Both the position numbers and the translations under genes were made by a program. Under the pieces are notes generated by a model. The model was not told where the DNA came from, searched no databases, and saw only the letters and a program-made list of their open reading frames with translations. A stretch of DNA of 58,554 bases from Treponema sp. (GTDB taxonomy: Bacteria > Spirochaetota > Spirochaetia > Treponematales > Treponemataceae). Numbering within the stretch: the stretch's first letter is position 1; each line of letters begins with the position of its first letter. The stretch lies in assembly GCA_017469785.1 (NCBI GenBank), contig JAFUFU010000043.1, forward strand, positions 1-58,554, read 5' to 3'. Of this stretch, positions 1-9,324 are shown one piece after another.

Positions 1-1635
1 CTGGTCGCCGATTGTCTTTGACTGGGCCGTTGATGTTTCAGAGAGCTTTCGGATTTCGTCAGCTACGACCGCGAATCCCTTACCGGCCTCGCCAGCGTGA
101 GCAGCCTCGATTGCCGCGTTCATTGCCAGCAGGTTTGTCTGAGAAGCGATCGAGGCGATTGCGACGTTCGCCTCCTGAAGCATTTCTGACTGACTTTCGA
201 TTTCAGTAATACGGTCGTTGACGGCCTTCTGCTTTGAGATACCAACCTGAGAATTTGCCCGCAGCTCGTTGAAAGAACCGGCCATTTTTTCCATTGATGC
301 GTTTACGGAAGAGATGTTTCCAATCATCTGCTCGACAGCCGCGCTCGCCTGGGTTACGCCCGAAGACTGGCTCTCAATCATGCGCTCAAGGCTTTCGATG
401 TTTGAGGCAATCTCGTTTACGGCGCCTGCCGTCTGTGAAACTGACTGGTTCTGGGTGTCAATCTGACGCTTCATGCTCTCGATGTTTGCGATAATCTCAG
501 TGATTGAGGCCGAAGTGTCCTGGGTAGCCCCGGAAAGGTTTTCACCAGCCTCAAACAATTCGTCTTTTGAATATTTGACATCGCCGATAATGGCCTGAAG
601 TTTTTCAGCGAATTTATTGAAGCCTTTTACAACGTCGCCGATTTCATCCTTCGATTTAAGCTCAATTCGCTTGGTAAGGTCCGCATCTCCGGAAGAAATA
701 TCGTTCAATGTGTCTTTTACGCCATTGAGAGGCTTTAAGAAAACAGTAAGGACTACGGTAACGACAATTACAAGGATGATAACAAGCACGATGATAATCG
801 GCACAACAATTTTGGCAACGGAGCTTATCGCATGGTTGACTCCGCTCATGTCCTTGGCGACAAAAAGCATGCCTGAAATATTGCCTCTTTTGTCTTTTAC
901 AGGAGCGTAAACGGTCATGTATTTCTCGCCGGCAATAGTATTTAAACCTTGATAACGCTCGCCGTCCCTCAAAACCATGTTCAGGATCATCTGATTCTCA
1001 AGCTTTGTTCCCACAAGGTTTCCGCCAAGGGTTGTTGAGGCATGCTCGCTTCCCTCAAACATCGTACACTCAACTTTGTAGGTATTTTTGATAGCATCTA
1101 CGAATTCAGGGTCACCCATGCTGTAGGTGCCTACGACAGTTCCCACAACGCGTCCGCCGCTCGTAATTGGGTAGGCGTAAACAAGGCTGTAGTCATAGAT
1201 TTCCGTGGACTCGTAAGAATATTCCTTTTCGCCGCCAAGAGCAGTTTTAACAGCATGAGAATTTGAAAGGTCGATTCCAGCACGGGCATTTCCGCCAACT
1301 ACTCGTCCGTCTTCATCAGTGACAAGAAGGAAGTCAATATCCAGAAGCTTTTTCTGCTCAACGGTCAGAGAATTTGCCGTATTGAAATCATTGCTGGCCA
1401 ATGCCGATGCAAGACGGGTTTTATCGGCAAGAACAAGCGTAGAATACTCAAGCTGAAGGCGCCAGTTATCCAACGTGTCCATAACGGCAAGCTCAGTAGT
1501 TTCCAGATTGTCGATTATCAACTCGGTTATTTCAGAACTTGCAACTTTTGTTGCAATCGTGCCAACAGCCGCTGAAGAAACAATAATCGATAGAGCCGCC
1601 AGAAAGCTGATTTTAGTAGATAGTTTTAATTTCAT
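1..1635 (-). CDS. Methyl-accepting chemotaxis protein, 3' end outside the window
   Basis: Membrane chemoreceptor that passes ligand signals to CheW/CheA. 545 residues are visible and the frame is still open at base 1. An N-terminal membrane helix (about residues 8-26) is followed by a periplasmic Cache-like sensor region, a second helix rich in I and V (about 270-293), a HAMP segment, and a signalling coiled coil. The hairpin tip is recognisable near residues 495-520 ([20 protein letters not shown], then [13 protein letters not shown]). The ATG at 1635 has a strong ribosome site (AAGGAG, 8 bases upstream). The ligand cannot be told from sequence. The gene is divergent from azlC. Confidence 0.95.
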   Translation of the reverse strand, partial: MKLKLSTKISFLAALSIIVSSAAVGTIATKVASSEITELIIDNLETTELAVMDTLDNWRLQLEYSTLVLADKTRLASALASNDFNTANSLTVEQKKLLDIDFLLVTDEDGRVVGGNARAGIDLSNSHAVKTALGGEKEYSYESTEIYDYSLVYAYPITSGGRVVGTVVGTYSMGDPEFVDAIKNTYKVECTMFEGSEHASTTLGGNLVGTKLENQMILNMVLRDGERYQGLNTIAGEKYMTVYAPVKDKRGNISGMLFVAKDMSGVNHAISSVAKIVVPIIIVLVIILVIVVTVVLTVFLKPLNGVKDTLNDISSGDADLTKRIELKSKDEIGDVVKGFNKFAEKLQAIIGDVKYSKDELFEAGENLSGATQDTSASITEIIANIESMKRQIDTQNQSVSQTAGAVNEIASNIESLERMIESQSSGVTQASAAVEQMIGNISSVNASMEKMAGSFNELRANSQVGISKQKAVNDRITEIESQSEMLQEANVAIASIASQTNLLAMNAAIEAAHAGEAGKGFAVVADEIRKLSETSTAQSKTIGDQ

Positions 1636-1705
1636 CACTTGTACTCCTTGATACAGTATTTTCCACCAGAAACATTTTGATATCCATTAAAGTATCGGAC
1701 ATATC

Positions 1706-1735
1706 TTGAAAAAAATCAATCAATAATGGTAGATT
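1706..1735 (+). promoter_or_regulatory. Promoter of azlCD, leaderless type
   Basis: TTGAAA at 1706-1711, an 18-base spacer, and TAGATT at 1730-1735. Only 6 bases separate the -10 box from the azlC ATG, so the predicted transcript starts at or next to the start codon. No Shine-Dalgarno sequence is visible. The -10 box is a 4/6 match. Confidence 0.45.
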
Positions 1736-1741
1736 TTATGC

Positions 1742-2509
1742 ATGCTTGATTCTTCTAATTTCAGAAGAGCCGTAAAACTCACAATGCCAGTTTTTTTCGG
1801 CTATATTGCGATTGGAATTCCATTCGGGCTTATGGTTGTCAACGCAGGCTTTCCATGGTGGCTTGCCCTTGTAATGAGTCTCTTTATTTATTCTGGAACA
1901 GGGCAATATATCGGCATCGCGCTTTTTTCTTCAGGAATCGTTTCTTCAGCCTCTCTTTGGACTTCCATAGCAACTTTTCTCGGAATCGAATTCTTTATCG
2001 GGCTTCGGCATGTTTTTTATTCGCTCTCACTCATTGAAAGTTACCGGGGAACAGGGCGATGGAAATTTCCCTTGGTTTTCACCATCACCGACGAGACTTT
2101 CGCATTGATTTCTTCCTGCAACATTCCCCAGGACGCGGACAAAGGCTCATATCTTGCGGTCATTTCCATCTTCAATTATGCATACTGGGTCACCGGAAGT
2201 CTGATTGGAGCAATCGTGGGAAATTTCATTCCAGACGGATATCTGAACGGAGTGGATTTTGCCCTCACAGCCCTTTTTATTGTCCTTATGATAAATCAAA
2301 TCAAGGCAAGCAGGGATTTCCTGCCTTCTCTGGTCGGCATTTTTACCGCAGCCATAGCCACAGTTTTTTCCTACATCAAAATTGGCGGGAAAGCCATACT
2401 CCCAAGCCAGCACCTGATACTCACCGGACTTTGTCTCGGAATCGTCGTAATGATTCTCCTTCGCGGCAGGGAAAACCGTTCAGCAAAACCCCAGGAGGCC
2501 CCAAAATGA
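1742..2509 (+). CDS. azlC: AzlC-family branched-chain amino acid exporter, large subunit
   Basis: Inner-membrane protein of 255 residues that pairs with AzlD to export branched-chain amino acids or analogues. Several hydrophobic helices are visible, with the family's N-terminal pattern (FFGYIAIGIPFGLMVVNAGF) and a conserved GTGQYIG stretch near residue 56. Its TGA overlaps the azlD ATG in an ATGA junction, so translation is coupled. The start at 1742 lacks a Shine-Dalgarno sequence, and a promoter-like pair ends 6 bases before it. Substrate is inferred from the family only. Confidence 0.9.
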   Translation: MLDSSNFRRAVKLTMPVFFGYIAIGIPFGLMVVNAGFPWWLALVMSLFIYSGTGQYIGIALFSSGIVSSASLWTSIATFLGIEFFIGLRHVFYSLSLIESYRGTGRWKFPLVFTITDETFALISSCNIPQDADKGSYLAVISIFNYAYWVTGSLIGAIVGNFIPDGYLNGVDFALTALFIVLMINQIKASRDFLPSLVGIFTAAIATVFSYIKIGGKAILPSQHLILTGLCLGIVVMILLRGRENRSAKPQEAPK

Positions 2510-2862
2510 AACTCACCGCGACTGAAGCCTTGATAGCCACTCTTGCAATCGGAATCATGATGCTCCTTCTCCGCCTTTTGCCCTTTGTGATTTTTGCCAG
2601 GCGCAAGACTCCTGCATTCTTCTCTTTCATAGAAAAATTCATTCCCTCCCTTTCAATTGCCGTGCTCTTTGCAATATGCCTCAAAGAACGCACCACAGAC
2701 CTTCTGATTAACAGCAGCAACATGATGACAGAACTTCCCTCTGCCCTCTGTGCAATCGCGGCTTCCATTCTCACGGTAATGCTTCACGTCTGGAAAAACA
2801 ATGCAATGGTAAGCATTTTCGGCGGCACGATTCTCTACATGATTCTTAACTATTTTTTCTGA
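2506..2862 (+). CDS. azlD: AzlD-family branched-chain amino acid exporter, small subunit
   Basis: Small membrane protein of 118 residues, usual for AzlD, with about four helices and the RLLPFVIF motif typical of the family near residue 24. The start ATG at 2506 overlaps the azlC stop and has AGGAGG about 8 bases upstream. A longer reading of the same frame from 2059 lies inside azlC and is rejected. It forms the transporter with AzlC. Confidence 0.9.
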   Translation: MKLTATEALIATLAIGIMMLLLRLLPFVIFARRKTPAFFSFIEKFIPSLSIAVLFAICLKERTTDLLINSSNMMTELPSALCAIAASILTVMLHVWKNNAMVSIFGGTILYMILNYFF

Positions 2863-2915
2863 TCCTATTCAGTATTTAGCAAAATAAAAAAATCTGATTA
2901 TTTTTCAAAAAGTTA

Positions 2916-2944
2916 TTGAAAAGATTGCCTATAAAAACTATTTT
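2916..2944 (+). promoter_or_regulatory. Promoter of potABCD, leaderless type
   Basis: TTGAAA at 2916-2921, a 17-base spacer, and TATTTT at 2939-2944, in an AT-rich gap after azlD. The potA ATG follows the -10 box after 6 bases and has no Shine-Dalgarno sequence, so the transcript may begin at the A of the ATG. Confidence 0.5.
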
Positions 2945-2950
2945 ATCAAT

Positions 2951-4147
2951 ATGAAAGGAAGTCAGGTCACAATCAGTGGTGTTCACAAACAGTTCGGGGA
3001 TTTTGTCGCGCTGGACAATATCGATTTTACTATTAAACAAGGCGAATTCTTCACGCTTTTAGGGCCGTCCGGATGCGGAAAGACGACTTTGCTCCGTATT
3101 CTCGCTGGATTTGAATTTCCTGACGAGGGCGAAATTCTCTTCGACGATATTGATGTCACCGAGCTTCCGCCAAACAAGCGGCTCTCAAACACGGTCTTCC
3201 AGAATTACGCGCTTTTTCCTCATTTGAGTGTCTACGAGAATGTGGCTTTTCCCCTTCGCCTCAAAAAACTTACCAAAAACGAAATTGACGAAAAAGTCCG
3301 CCAGTATGTTCACTTGGTTGAGCTGGACGAGCATATCTACAAAAAACCGAACCAGCTTTCTGGCGGTCAGAGGCAGCGTGTCGCAATCGCCCGCGCTTTG
3401 ATTAACGAGCCGAAAGTCCTTCTTTTGGACGAGCCTCTTTCTGCCCTTGACGCAAAATTGCGCTCAAATCTTCTGGTTGAGCTTGACCGCCTTCACGACA
3501 AAATCGGCATAACCTTTATTTTCGTCACCCACGACCAGAGCGAGGCCCTTGCCGTCTCAGACAGAATCGCCGTCATGAATCACGGCCATGTCCTGCAGGT
3601 GGGAACCCCTTACGAAATTTACGAAAGCCCGGCTACCCAGTTCGTGGCCCAGTTCATCGGCGAAACGAATCTTTTTGAAGCCAGAGTCGTAAACTGCGAG
3701 AGCTACAAGGTGGAAGGCAAGGCTGACATCGAGCACATGGTCACCCTCAATGTTCCCGCCCTTGGTCTTCAGGCTCAGCTTAAAGGCGACACTCAGGCCA
3801 CCAAAGAAGAAGACAAAAACATTCTCGTCACCGATTACGAGCACACCGACGAAGGGCAACGCGTCGCTTTCACAGTTCGCCCCGAAAAAATCCGAATCAC
3901 TTTGGAAGAGCCAGATGTAAAAGGCCGCAAGGACATCAATGTCTTCAAGGGAATCGTTGAGGAGCCGGTCTACACAGGCTTCCAGTCAAAATTCTATGTC
4001 AAACTGGAAAAGACAGGCACAATCGTCAAAGTCTTCAAGCAGCACCAGAACTATCTGGACGACGGCCCCGAAATCCAATGGAAAGACACAGTCTATATTT
4101 CATGGTCGGCAGAAGACGGCTACATCGTGGAAGATATTGAAAAATAA
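2951..4147 (+). CDS. potA: Spermidine/putrescine ABC transporter ATPase PotA
   Basis: Cytoplasmic ATPase of the polyamine importer, 398 residues. Walker A is GPSGCGKTT (about residue 39), the ABC signature LSGGQRQRV (about 136), and Walker B VLLLDEPLSALD (about 157). The switch histidine is in FVTHDQSEAL. A C-terminal TOBE-like domain (about 290-390) carries the VRPEKI segment. First gene of a complete potABCD operon. It has no ribosome site and a promoter directly upstream. Polyamine specificity is inferred from the four-gene set. Confidence 0.95.
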   Translation: MKGSQVTISGVHKQFGDFVALDNIDFTIKQGEFFTLLGPSGCGKTTLLRILAGFEFPDEGEILFDDIDVTELPPNKRLSNTVFQNYALFPHLSVYENVAFPLRLKKLTKNEIDEKVRQYVHLVELDEHIYKKPNQLSGGQRQRVAIARALINEPKVLLLDEPLSALDAKLRSNLLVELDRLHDKIGITFIFVTHDQSEALAVSDRIAVMNHGHVLQVGTPYEIYESPATQFVAQFIGETNLFEARVVNCESYKVEGKADIEHMVTLNVPALGLQAQLKGDTQATKEEDKNILVTDYEHTDEGQRVAFTVRPEKIRITLEEPDVKGRKDINVFKGIVEEPVYTGFQSKFYVKLEKTGTIVKVFKQHQNYLDDGPEIQWKDTVYISWSAEDGYIVEDIEK

Positions 4148-4173
4148 AAATCAGCAATGAGGAATTAAAAGTT

Positions 4174-4244
4174 GGGGGAAGTCTCCCCCTTCGCCCGCAC
4201 TTCGTTGCGTGCTACCCTCTCTGCGGGCTCTGCCTCCGCCCGCA
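4174..4244. repeat. GC-rich palindromic element in the potA-potB spacer
   Basis: The 124-base spacer is much richer in G and C than expected. It holds GGGGGA-agtc-TCCCCC (4174-4189), a weaker stem around 4197-4212, and TGCGGGC/GCCCGCA (4222-4228 and 4238-4244). The first palindrome resembles one inside the tonB gene (31546-31561). It could be a mobile palindromic unit, or an RNA structure that tunes potA against potBCD. Confidence 0.6.
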
Positions 4245-4271
4245 ACGCCTGCTTTTTTGAGGAAATCGCTT

Positions 4272-5159
4272 ATGAAAAAGAAAAATCCTGGTCCGTTTTA
4301 TTCTTACCCAATGGGGATTTGGTTCTCCCTCTTTTTTGTCGTGCCGCTGGCGATTATCGTCGCTTATTCCTTCATGAAGCGCGACATGTTCGGCGGAGTC
4401 ATTCACCAGTTTTCCCTTGACGCCTACAAGCAGATGTTCACTGCCGCTTACGCCAAGATTTTTTTGCGCACTCTCTGGATGACTCTTGTGGCAACCTTCG
4501 TTTCGATTCTGATTGCCCTTCCCTGCGGATATGCCATTGCCCGGAGCCGCCATCAGACAGCACTTTTGATTCTGGTCATCGTGCCATTCCTCACCAACTC
4601 ATTGATTCGAATTTTCGCCTGGATGACTATTCTCGGTGAAAACGGCGCGCTCAACGGGCTCTGCGAGATTTTCGCCAATTTCTGCTTTTTCGTGACCAGA
4701 AATTCCGACGGCGTTTTCGTTCCCCACAAATTCATGTTCACCAAGGGCGCGGTCATTCTCGTAAGCATTTACATGTACCTGCCTTACGCAATCCTGCCGA
4801 TTTTCACTTCGGTTGACCGCTTCGACTTCACTCTGCTTGAAGCAGCACGGGATTTGGGAGCCACAAAGGCAGGCTCTATTTTCCGCGTGATGATTCCAGG
4901 AATCAAGTCGGGCATTATCTCAGCCCTCATTTTCACATTCATCCCGATTTTCGGAAACTACACCGTACCCCAGATTATCGGCTCCACCGAAAGCTACATG
5001 CTGGGCAATATCATCATGGATCAGATTCAAAAAGCGCGAAACCTGCCACTTGCATCTGCATTCAGCGTGGTGCTCACGGTGGTTTCAATGGCGGCGATTC
5101 TTTTCATGATTTCTTCGGATAAAAAAGAAGCCAGCCTCAAAAAGATGAAAAAGGAATAG
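4272..5159 (+). CDS. potB: Spermidine/putrescine ABC transporter permease PotB
   Basis: Inner-membrane permease of 295 residues with about six helices. The binding-protein-dependent EAA loop is present (EAARDLGATKAGSIF, about residue 194). I chose the ATG at 4272 because GAGG lies just upstream and the frame before it is the GC-rich palindromic spacer. It pairs with PotC to form the polyamine channel. Confidence 0.93.
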   Translation: MKKKNPGPFYSYPMGIWFSLFFVVPLAIIVAYSFMKRDMFGGVIHQFSLDAYKQMFTAAYAKIFLRTLWMTLVATFVSILIALPCGYAIARSRHQTALLILVIVPFLTNSLIRIFAWMTILGENGALNGLCEIFANFCFFVTRNSDGVFVPHKFMFTKGAVILVSIYMYLPYAILPIFTSVDRFDFTLLEAARDLGATKAGSIFRVMIPGIKSGIISALIFTFIPIFGNYTVPQIIGSTESYMLGNIIMDQIQKARNLPLASAFSVVLTVVSMAAILFMISSDKKEASLKKMKKE

Positions 5160-5161
5160 TT

Positions 5162-5245
5162 GAAAGAAAAATTGCATCCGTGCAATTTTTCTTTCTGACG
5201 AGTTTTTGCACGCAAAAACTCGCCCTGCTGCCACATTCTTGTGGC
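5162..5245. repeat. Three consecutive perfect hairpins in the potB-potC spacer
   Basis: Almost the whole spacer is palindromic. A 15-bp stem with a 4-base loop lies at 5162-5195, an 11-bp inverted repeat with 2 central bases at 5199-5222, and GCCACA-ttct-TGTGGC at 5230-5245. None is followed by a T-run, so these are not ordinary terminators. They end just before the potC ribosome site. Confidence 0.8.
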
Positions 5246-5266
5246 TATACAATAGGAGTTCTTAAT

Positions 5267-6142
5267 ATGGATTTTTTAATCAGCGTAATTCTTTCATTTT
5301 TAAAACGCAACCCTGTCGCCAAGAACGAATCTAACAAACACGCAAAGCGGGGCTGGAAAAAACGGGCGCGGGCTTTCTCTTTCTCGAACACAGTACTTGT
5401 GCTTGCCCTGCTTTTTCTCTTTCTTCCCCTTTTCGTGATTGTCTTCTATTCTTTTAACGCATCGAAAGGCTCTCACTTTACCGGCGTTTCCCTTGTCTGG
5501 TACGAGGAATTGTTCTTGAATTCAGGCAGGCTCTGGATGTCCCTTTTGTACAGCGCGATTGTGGCTTTGGTTTCGGCGGCTATTTCTACGATTTTGGGAA
5601 GTCTTGCGGCAATCGGAAACAGCTGGTACCGCTTTTTCGGACGGGGCTACATTCAGTCCACTTCATTTTTGCCGATGGTTCTGCCAGAAGTCATCATGGG
5701 CGTTTCCCTTCTCATTTTTTTGAGCGGAATCCACATGAATTTGGGCTTGGGAACAATCATCATAGCCCACACAACTTTCTGTCTTCCTTTCGTCTACCTT
5801 ATGGTTTCTGCCCGCGTTGACGAATTCGACTATTCTATTATCGAAGCAAGCCACGATTTGGGAGCCAACGAAAAGCAGACTCTCTTCAAGGTAATTTTAC
5901 CCGCGATTATGCCCGGAATCATGTCTGGCTTCATGATGAGCGTTACCATGTCCATCGAAGATTTCGTAATCACATCTCTGGTAAACGGAAATGTTGAAAC
6001 GCTCCCCATTTATGTTTACAATATGATTCGTCACGGAGTCAGCCCGGTAATCAACGCGCTTTCCTTCGTGCTGATTCTGCTGATTGGCGGTCTTGCCATT
6101 CTGCTCCGAAAAAGCTTGAAGGGCTTCGCCTCAGCACACTAA
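5267..6142 (+). CDS. potC: Spermidine/putrescine ABC transporter permease PotC
   Basis: Second permease of the importer, 291 residues, with a basic N-terminal tail and about six helices. The EAA loop reads EASHDLGANEKQTLF (about residue 200). The ATG at 5267 has AGGAG upstream. An in-frame start at 5180 would run through the hairpin array and is unlikely. It lies 18 bases before potD. Confidence 0.93.
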   Translation: MDFLISVILSFLKRNPVAKNESNKHAKRGWKKRARAFSFSNTVLVLALLFLFLPLFVIVFYSFNASKGSHFTGVSLVWYEELFLNSGRLWMSLLYSAIVALVSAAISTILGSLAAIGNSWYRFFGRGYIQSTSFLPMVLPEVIMGVSLLIFLSGIHMNLGLGTIIIAHTTFCLPFVYLMVSARVDEFDYSIIEASHDLGANEKQTLFKVILPAIMPGIMSGFMMSVTMSIEDFVITSLVNGNVETLPIYVYNMIRHGVSPVINALSFVLILLIGGLAILLRKSLKGFASAH

Positions 6143-6160
6143 TTTTTATTGGAGAAAACG

Positions 6161-7213
6161 ATGAAACTTCTTTCACGCATTTCGCTTGCGGCTCTGGGAT
6201 TTGCCGCTGTTTTGGGTCTTTCTTCATGCCAACAGAAAAAGACGCTCAAACTCTTCACTTGGACATACTACACACCCACAAGCGTGGTTGAAGCCTTTGA
6301 AAAAGAATTTGATTGCAAAGTCATCGTCACGGAGTACGACTCTAACGAAACCATGTTCAACAAGCTCGTCAACGGTGGCGCAAAAAGTTTCGATATCGTC
6401 GTTCCTTCACAGGATTATGTCTCAATCATGATGAAGCGCGGGATGTTCCAGCCAATCATTCAGGCAAAATTCACCAACCGTAGCAAAATCAACCCGAAAG
6501 TCCTTGAAAAAGTCACTTATGACCCTGAAATGGTCTACGCTGTTCCCTACTACTTCGGAGCCGCTGGAATCGGCGTAAACAAAAAGAAGATGCCGGCAGG
6601 CGATTACGAGCGCACATGGAATATCTTCGCAGACGAACGATTCAAGGGGCACGCCTCAATGATGGACGACTACCGCGAAGTTATCGGTGATGCCCTCAAA
6701 TACAAGGGATACGCTGTCAGCACGACAAATGAAGACGAAGTAACAGAAGCTGTGGACATGATTAGAAAAAATTGGCTTCCGAACATCGTCAAATTCGATG
6801 CAGAAGGATTCGGAAAAGATTTCGCAGCCGGCAACCTTTGGCTCTGCCACGGATACGCAGAAGTTATGTACGGAGAAGTTCCAGAATCAGAATGGGAAAG
6901 CACAATCGACTTCTTTATTCCTGAGCAGGGCGGAGCCTCATACCTCGACAGTCTCTGTATCCTCAAGGACTCAAAAGAAGCCGAACTCGCCACAGAATTC
7001 ATCAATTTTATCCATCGTCCGGAAAACTACGCTCAGTTTCTTGACTTTTTCAACTTTCCTTGCTTCGTAAACCTTGAGGCAGAACAATACATGACCACAA
7101 AACCTCTCTACCCTGCCAGCGCAATGGACAATTGTGAGCTTAAGGACGATTTGGGTGAGAATCTCGATATTTACTACAAAAAGTGGGAAAGCCTTCGTCT
7201 CCAAACGAACTAG
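6161..7213 (+). CDS. potD: Polyamine-binding lipoprotein PotD
   Basis: Extracytoplasmic solute-binding protein, 350 residues, that delivers spermidine or putrescine to PotBC. The signal peptide ends in a lipobox (LSSC, Cys about residue 23), so it is probably a lipoprotein as is common in spirochaetes. The mature part starts with the family pattern LKLFTWTYYTP. The ATG at 6161 sits after GGAG, and the TTG 12 bases earlier is rejected. The stop is one base from that of the convergent glycosyltransferase, with no terminator between them. Confidence 0.93.
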   Translation: MKLLSRISLAALGFAAVLGLSSCQQKKTLKLFTWTYYTPTSVVEAFEKEFDCKVIVTEYDSNETMFNKLVNGGAKSFDIVVPSQDYVSIMMKRGMFQPIIQAKFTNRSKINPKVLEKVTYDPEMVYAVPYYFGAAGIGVNKKKMPAGDYERTWNIFADERFKGHASMMDDYREVIGDALKYKGYAVSTTNEDEVTEAVDMIRKNWLPNIVKFDAEGFGKDFAAGNLWLCHGYAEVMYGEVPESEWESTIDFFIPEQGGASYLDSLCILKDSKEAELATEFINFIHRPENYAQFLDFFNFPCFVNLEAEQYMTTKPLYPASAMDNCELKDDLGENLDIYYKKWESLRLQTN

Positions 7214-7214
7214 C

Positions 7215-8234
7215 CTAAGAAGAGGAAAGCCCCGCTTCAATCTTCTCCACAAAGCCCGCACCCCAATACTCACAGAGCATGGCGCGGGCTTCTTTTTGCA
7301 ATTCGGGGATTACCGTTTCCCTCATTTGCTTGATATTGTTGGCAAGATAATAGCGGGTCATGACTCTGATTCGCTCGATTTCGTCAGAAAGAAGCTCCTT
7401 TTCATGAGCCTGAATCCACTGGGAAATGACGGTAAAGACACTGGCCGTAGAGCAAATCATCTTCCACTTATGCAGATTGTCGATTTTTCGTGTGCTGGAC
7501 ATTCCGCTGTTGGCCCGGTAGCGGTAGACTTTTGTCTCAATGCCCCTGTAGGATTTTGCGTATTGCGCCAGAAAGAAGAATAAAAGCACATCATCGGCCA
7601 TGTTGCACTCTGTGTAGGGAATATTTTCGTAGGCACGGAGCCACAAATCACGCTTAATCAGTTTGCCCCAGGTGTTTGCGGTGAATTTGCCGTCGATAAG
7701 CCAGCTTCGGAATAGTTCCCGGTCAAAAATCTCGCCGTAAAAAATCTTTCCGTATCGGTTTTCTTTTGCGGGAAGAAAATTGCCGTCTTTGTCAAAAGTT
7801 CCCGCAGTGCTGGTGCCATGCACTATGTCGAAAGACGCATTATTTTCAGTGGCGGCGGCATAAAGAGCGGCCAAAGCACCTTCTTCCATTTGGTCATCGC
7901 TGTCCAGCTGGGTCATGTAAAAGCCGCAGGCTTCAAATGCAAGCGTACGGCGCACTTCAATCAAGCCCCGGTTTTCCCTGTGCTCAACAAAGCGGAAAGG
8001 AACAGGCGGCAGATTCTTTTCTTTTCGCAGGCGGTCACATTCTTTTTGTGCGAGTTTCACGATTTTCTTTGCAGCCCGCCCTTTTTCGTCCCTGCCCCGG
8101 CTGGCATCGCTGACCACAATCACCTCAAAGTCAGAAAAATCCTGCCCCGCCACAGAATGAAGGCACTGGGCAAGAAAAAGCTCAGTGTCAAAAAGGGGAA
8201 TACAGACGGAAATAAGGGGTTGCGATTTTTTCAT
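7215..8234 (-). CDS. Family-2 glycosyltransferase, copy 1
   Basis: Predicted GT-A fold sugar transferase of 339 residues. The N-terminus (ISVCIPLFDTELFL) is the usual nucleotide-sugar binding strand, and QLDSDD is the metal-binding DxD-type motif (about residue 104). The start ATG at 8234 has GGAG 7-8 bases upstream, and a 54-base upstream extension is rejected. The C-terminal segment MLCEYWGAGFVEKIE is nearly the same as in the next gene, so the two are paralogues. Acceptor and sugar are unknown; envelope glycan or lipoprotein decoration is possible. Confidence 0.85.
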   Translation of the reverse strand: MKKSQPLISVCIPLFDTELFLAQCLHSVAGQDFSDFEVIVVSDASRGRDEKGRAAKKIVKLAQKECDRLRKEKNLPPVPFRFVEHRENRGLIEVRRTLAFEACGFYMTQLDSDDQMEEGALAALYAAATENNASFDIVHGTSTAGTFDKDGNFLPAKENRYGKIFYGEIFDRELFRSWLIDGKFTANTWGKLIKRDLWLRAYENIPYTECNMADDVLLFFFLAQYAKSYRGIETKVYRYRANSGMSSTRKIDNLHKWKMICSTASVFTVISQWIQAHEKELLSDEIERIRVMTRYYLANNIKQMRETVIPELQKEARAMLCEYWGAGFVEKIEAGLSSS

Positions 8235-8307
8235 ATCATACTCCAAGCTCTGCACATGACGCAAATTAAAGATACAATCTACAAGCAAAATGCCATGAGC
8301 GGGGATT

Positions 8308-9321
8308 TCATTTCCCCTCCCCTGCTTCTGACGCAGCTTGGGCTTCTTCTATGGCCTTTTCCACTTTCTCCACAAAACCTTCGCCCCAATATTCGCACAG
8401 CATTTTTCTTGCGTCCTGCTGCAATTCTGGCGCGACCTGATTTTTCATGCGGATGATTGAATTGCGCAAAAAGAGGCGTGAATACCGGCGCACGCCTTCC
8501 CTCACATCCTCGCTTATATCGCCTTCAAAAGTCAGCAGCAAAGAGTAAATTGACGCGGTTGTGCAATAACGCCGCCATTTTTCAAGGCTTTCGACTTTTT
8601 TGAAGCCGGTGATTCCTTCATTTTCGAGATAATAATAGACAATATCGCTGATTCCCACATAGCTTTTTGCATGATAGGCGATAAAAAAATACATGGGCGT
8701 ATCAACTGAAAGGGAGCAGTCCATATAGGGAATTTCAGAAAAGGCCTTAAGATAAAGCTCCCTCTTAATCAGTTTTGCCCACAAAAAGGCAGAAGATTCG
8801 CTTTTTACAATCCACGATTCAAGAATTTCCGAGCCAAAAAGCAGCCCTTCCTTATGAAAGGCAAACTGGCGGTCTTTGATTTGGGGAAGCCCTTCTTTAA
8901 GGCTGTAAACCTTTTCCTTTCCGCAGGTAATGTCCGCGCCTGTTTTTTGAGCTGAATCATAAAGCGTTTTTACGGCATTTTCCGCTAGGTAATCATCGCT
9001 GTCCACCATAAGGATATAATCGCCGTGGGAGTGCTCCACAAGCTCCCGCCGGGTTTCCAAAAGAGGAACACTCTGAGTGTGTTCAATGTAAACCAGAGGA
9101 ATTTTTGAGCTTTTATGAAAAGAGCGGGCAATTTTTTTGCAGCCCCTCCCCTTTTCGTCCCTGCCCTCGCTTTGGTCGTTAATAAGGACAAGCTCAAGGC
9201 CGTCAAAGCCCTGGCTTGCCAGAGAATCTAAGCAGCGGCCGAGGAGTTTTTCAGTATTCTTGACAGGAATACAGACTGAAACCTTCGGCCTCTGACATTT
9301 TTTCGCAAAGAAGAATGACAA
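8308..9321 (-). CDS. Family-2 glycosyltransferase, copy 2
   Basis: Paralogue of the downstream glycosyltransferase, 337 residues, with VSVCIPVKNTEKLL at the N-terminus, DSDDYLAEN as the DxD region (about residue 107), and MLCEYWGEGFVEKVE near the C-terminus. It starts with TTG at 9321, three bases after the lipoprotein stop, with AAAGGCGAATAGG as a plausible ribosome site. It is therefore likely co-transcribed with the lipoprotein upstream. Confidence 0.83.
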   Translation of the reverse strand: MSFFFAKKCQRPKVSVCIPVKNTEKLLGRCLDSLASQGFDGLELVLINDQSEGRDEKGRGCKKIARSFHKSSKIPLVYIEHTQSVPLLETRRELVEHSHGDYILMVDSDDYLAENAVKTLYDSAQKTGADITCGKEKVYSLKEGLPQIKDRQFAFHKEGLLFGSEILESWIVKSESSAFLWAKLIKRELYLKAFSEIPYMDCSLSVDTPMYFFIAYHAKSYVGISDIVYYYLENEGITGFKKVESLEKWRRYCTTASIYSLLLTFEGDISEDVREGVRRYSRLFLRNSIIRMKNQVAPELQQDARKMLCEYWGEGFVEKVEKAIEEAQAASEAGEGK

Positions 9322-9324
9322 AGC

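Noticed and set aside
1636..1741. Flagellar sigma28 promoter for the chemoreceptor
   Set aside because: A GTCCGATA-like -10 occurs on the minus strand, but no TAAA box lies at the required distance of about 15 bases.
2059..2505. N-terminal extension of azlD
   Set aside because: It is the out-of-frame reading of azlC. The ATG at 2506 has a ribosome site and gives the family length.
5162..5195. 15-bp hairpin as a terminator between potB and potC
   Set aside because: No T-run follows on the plus strand, and potC and potD belong to the same operon.
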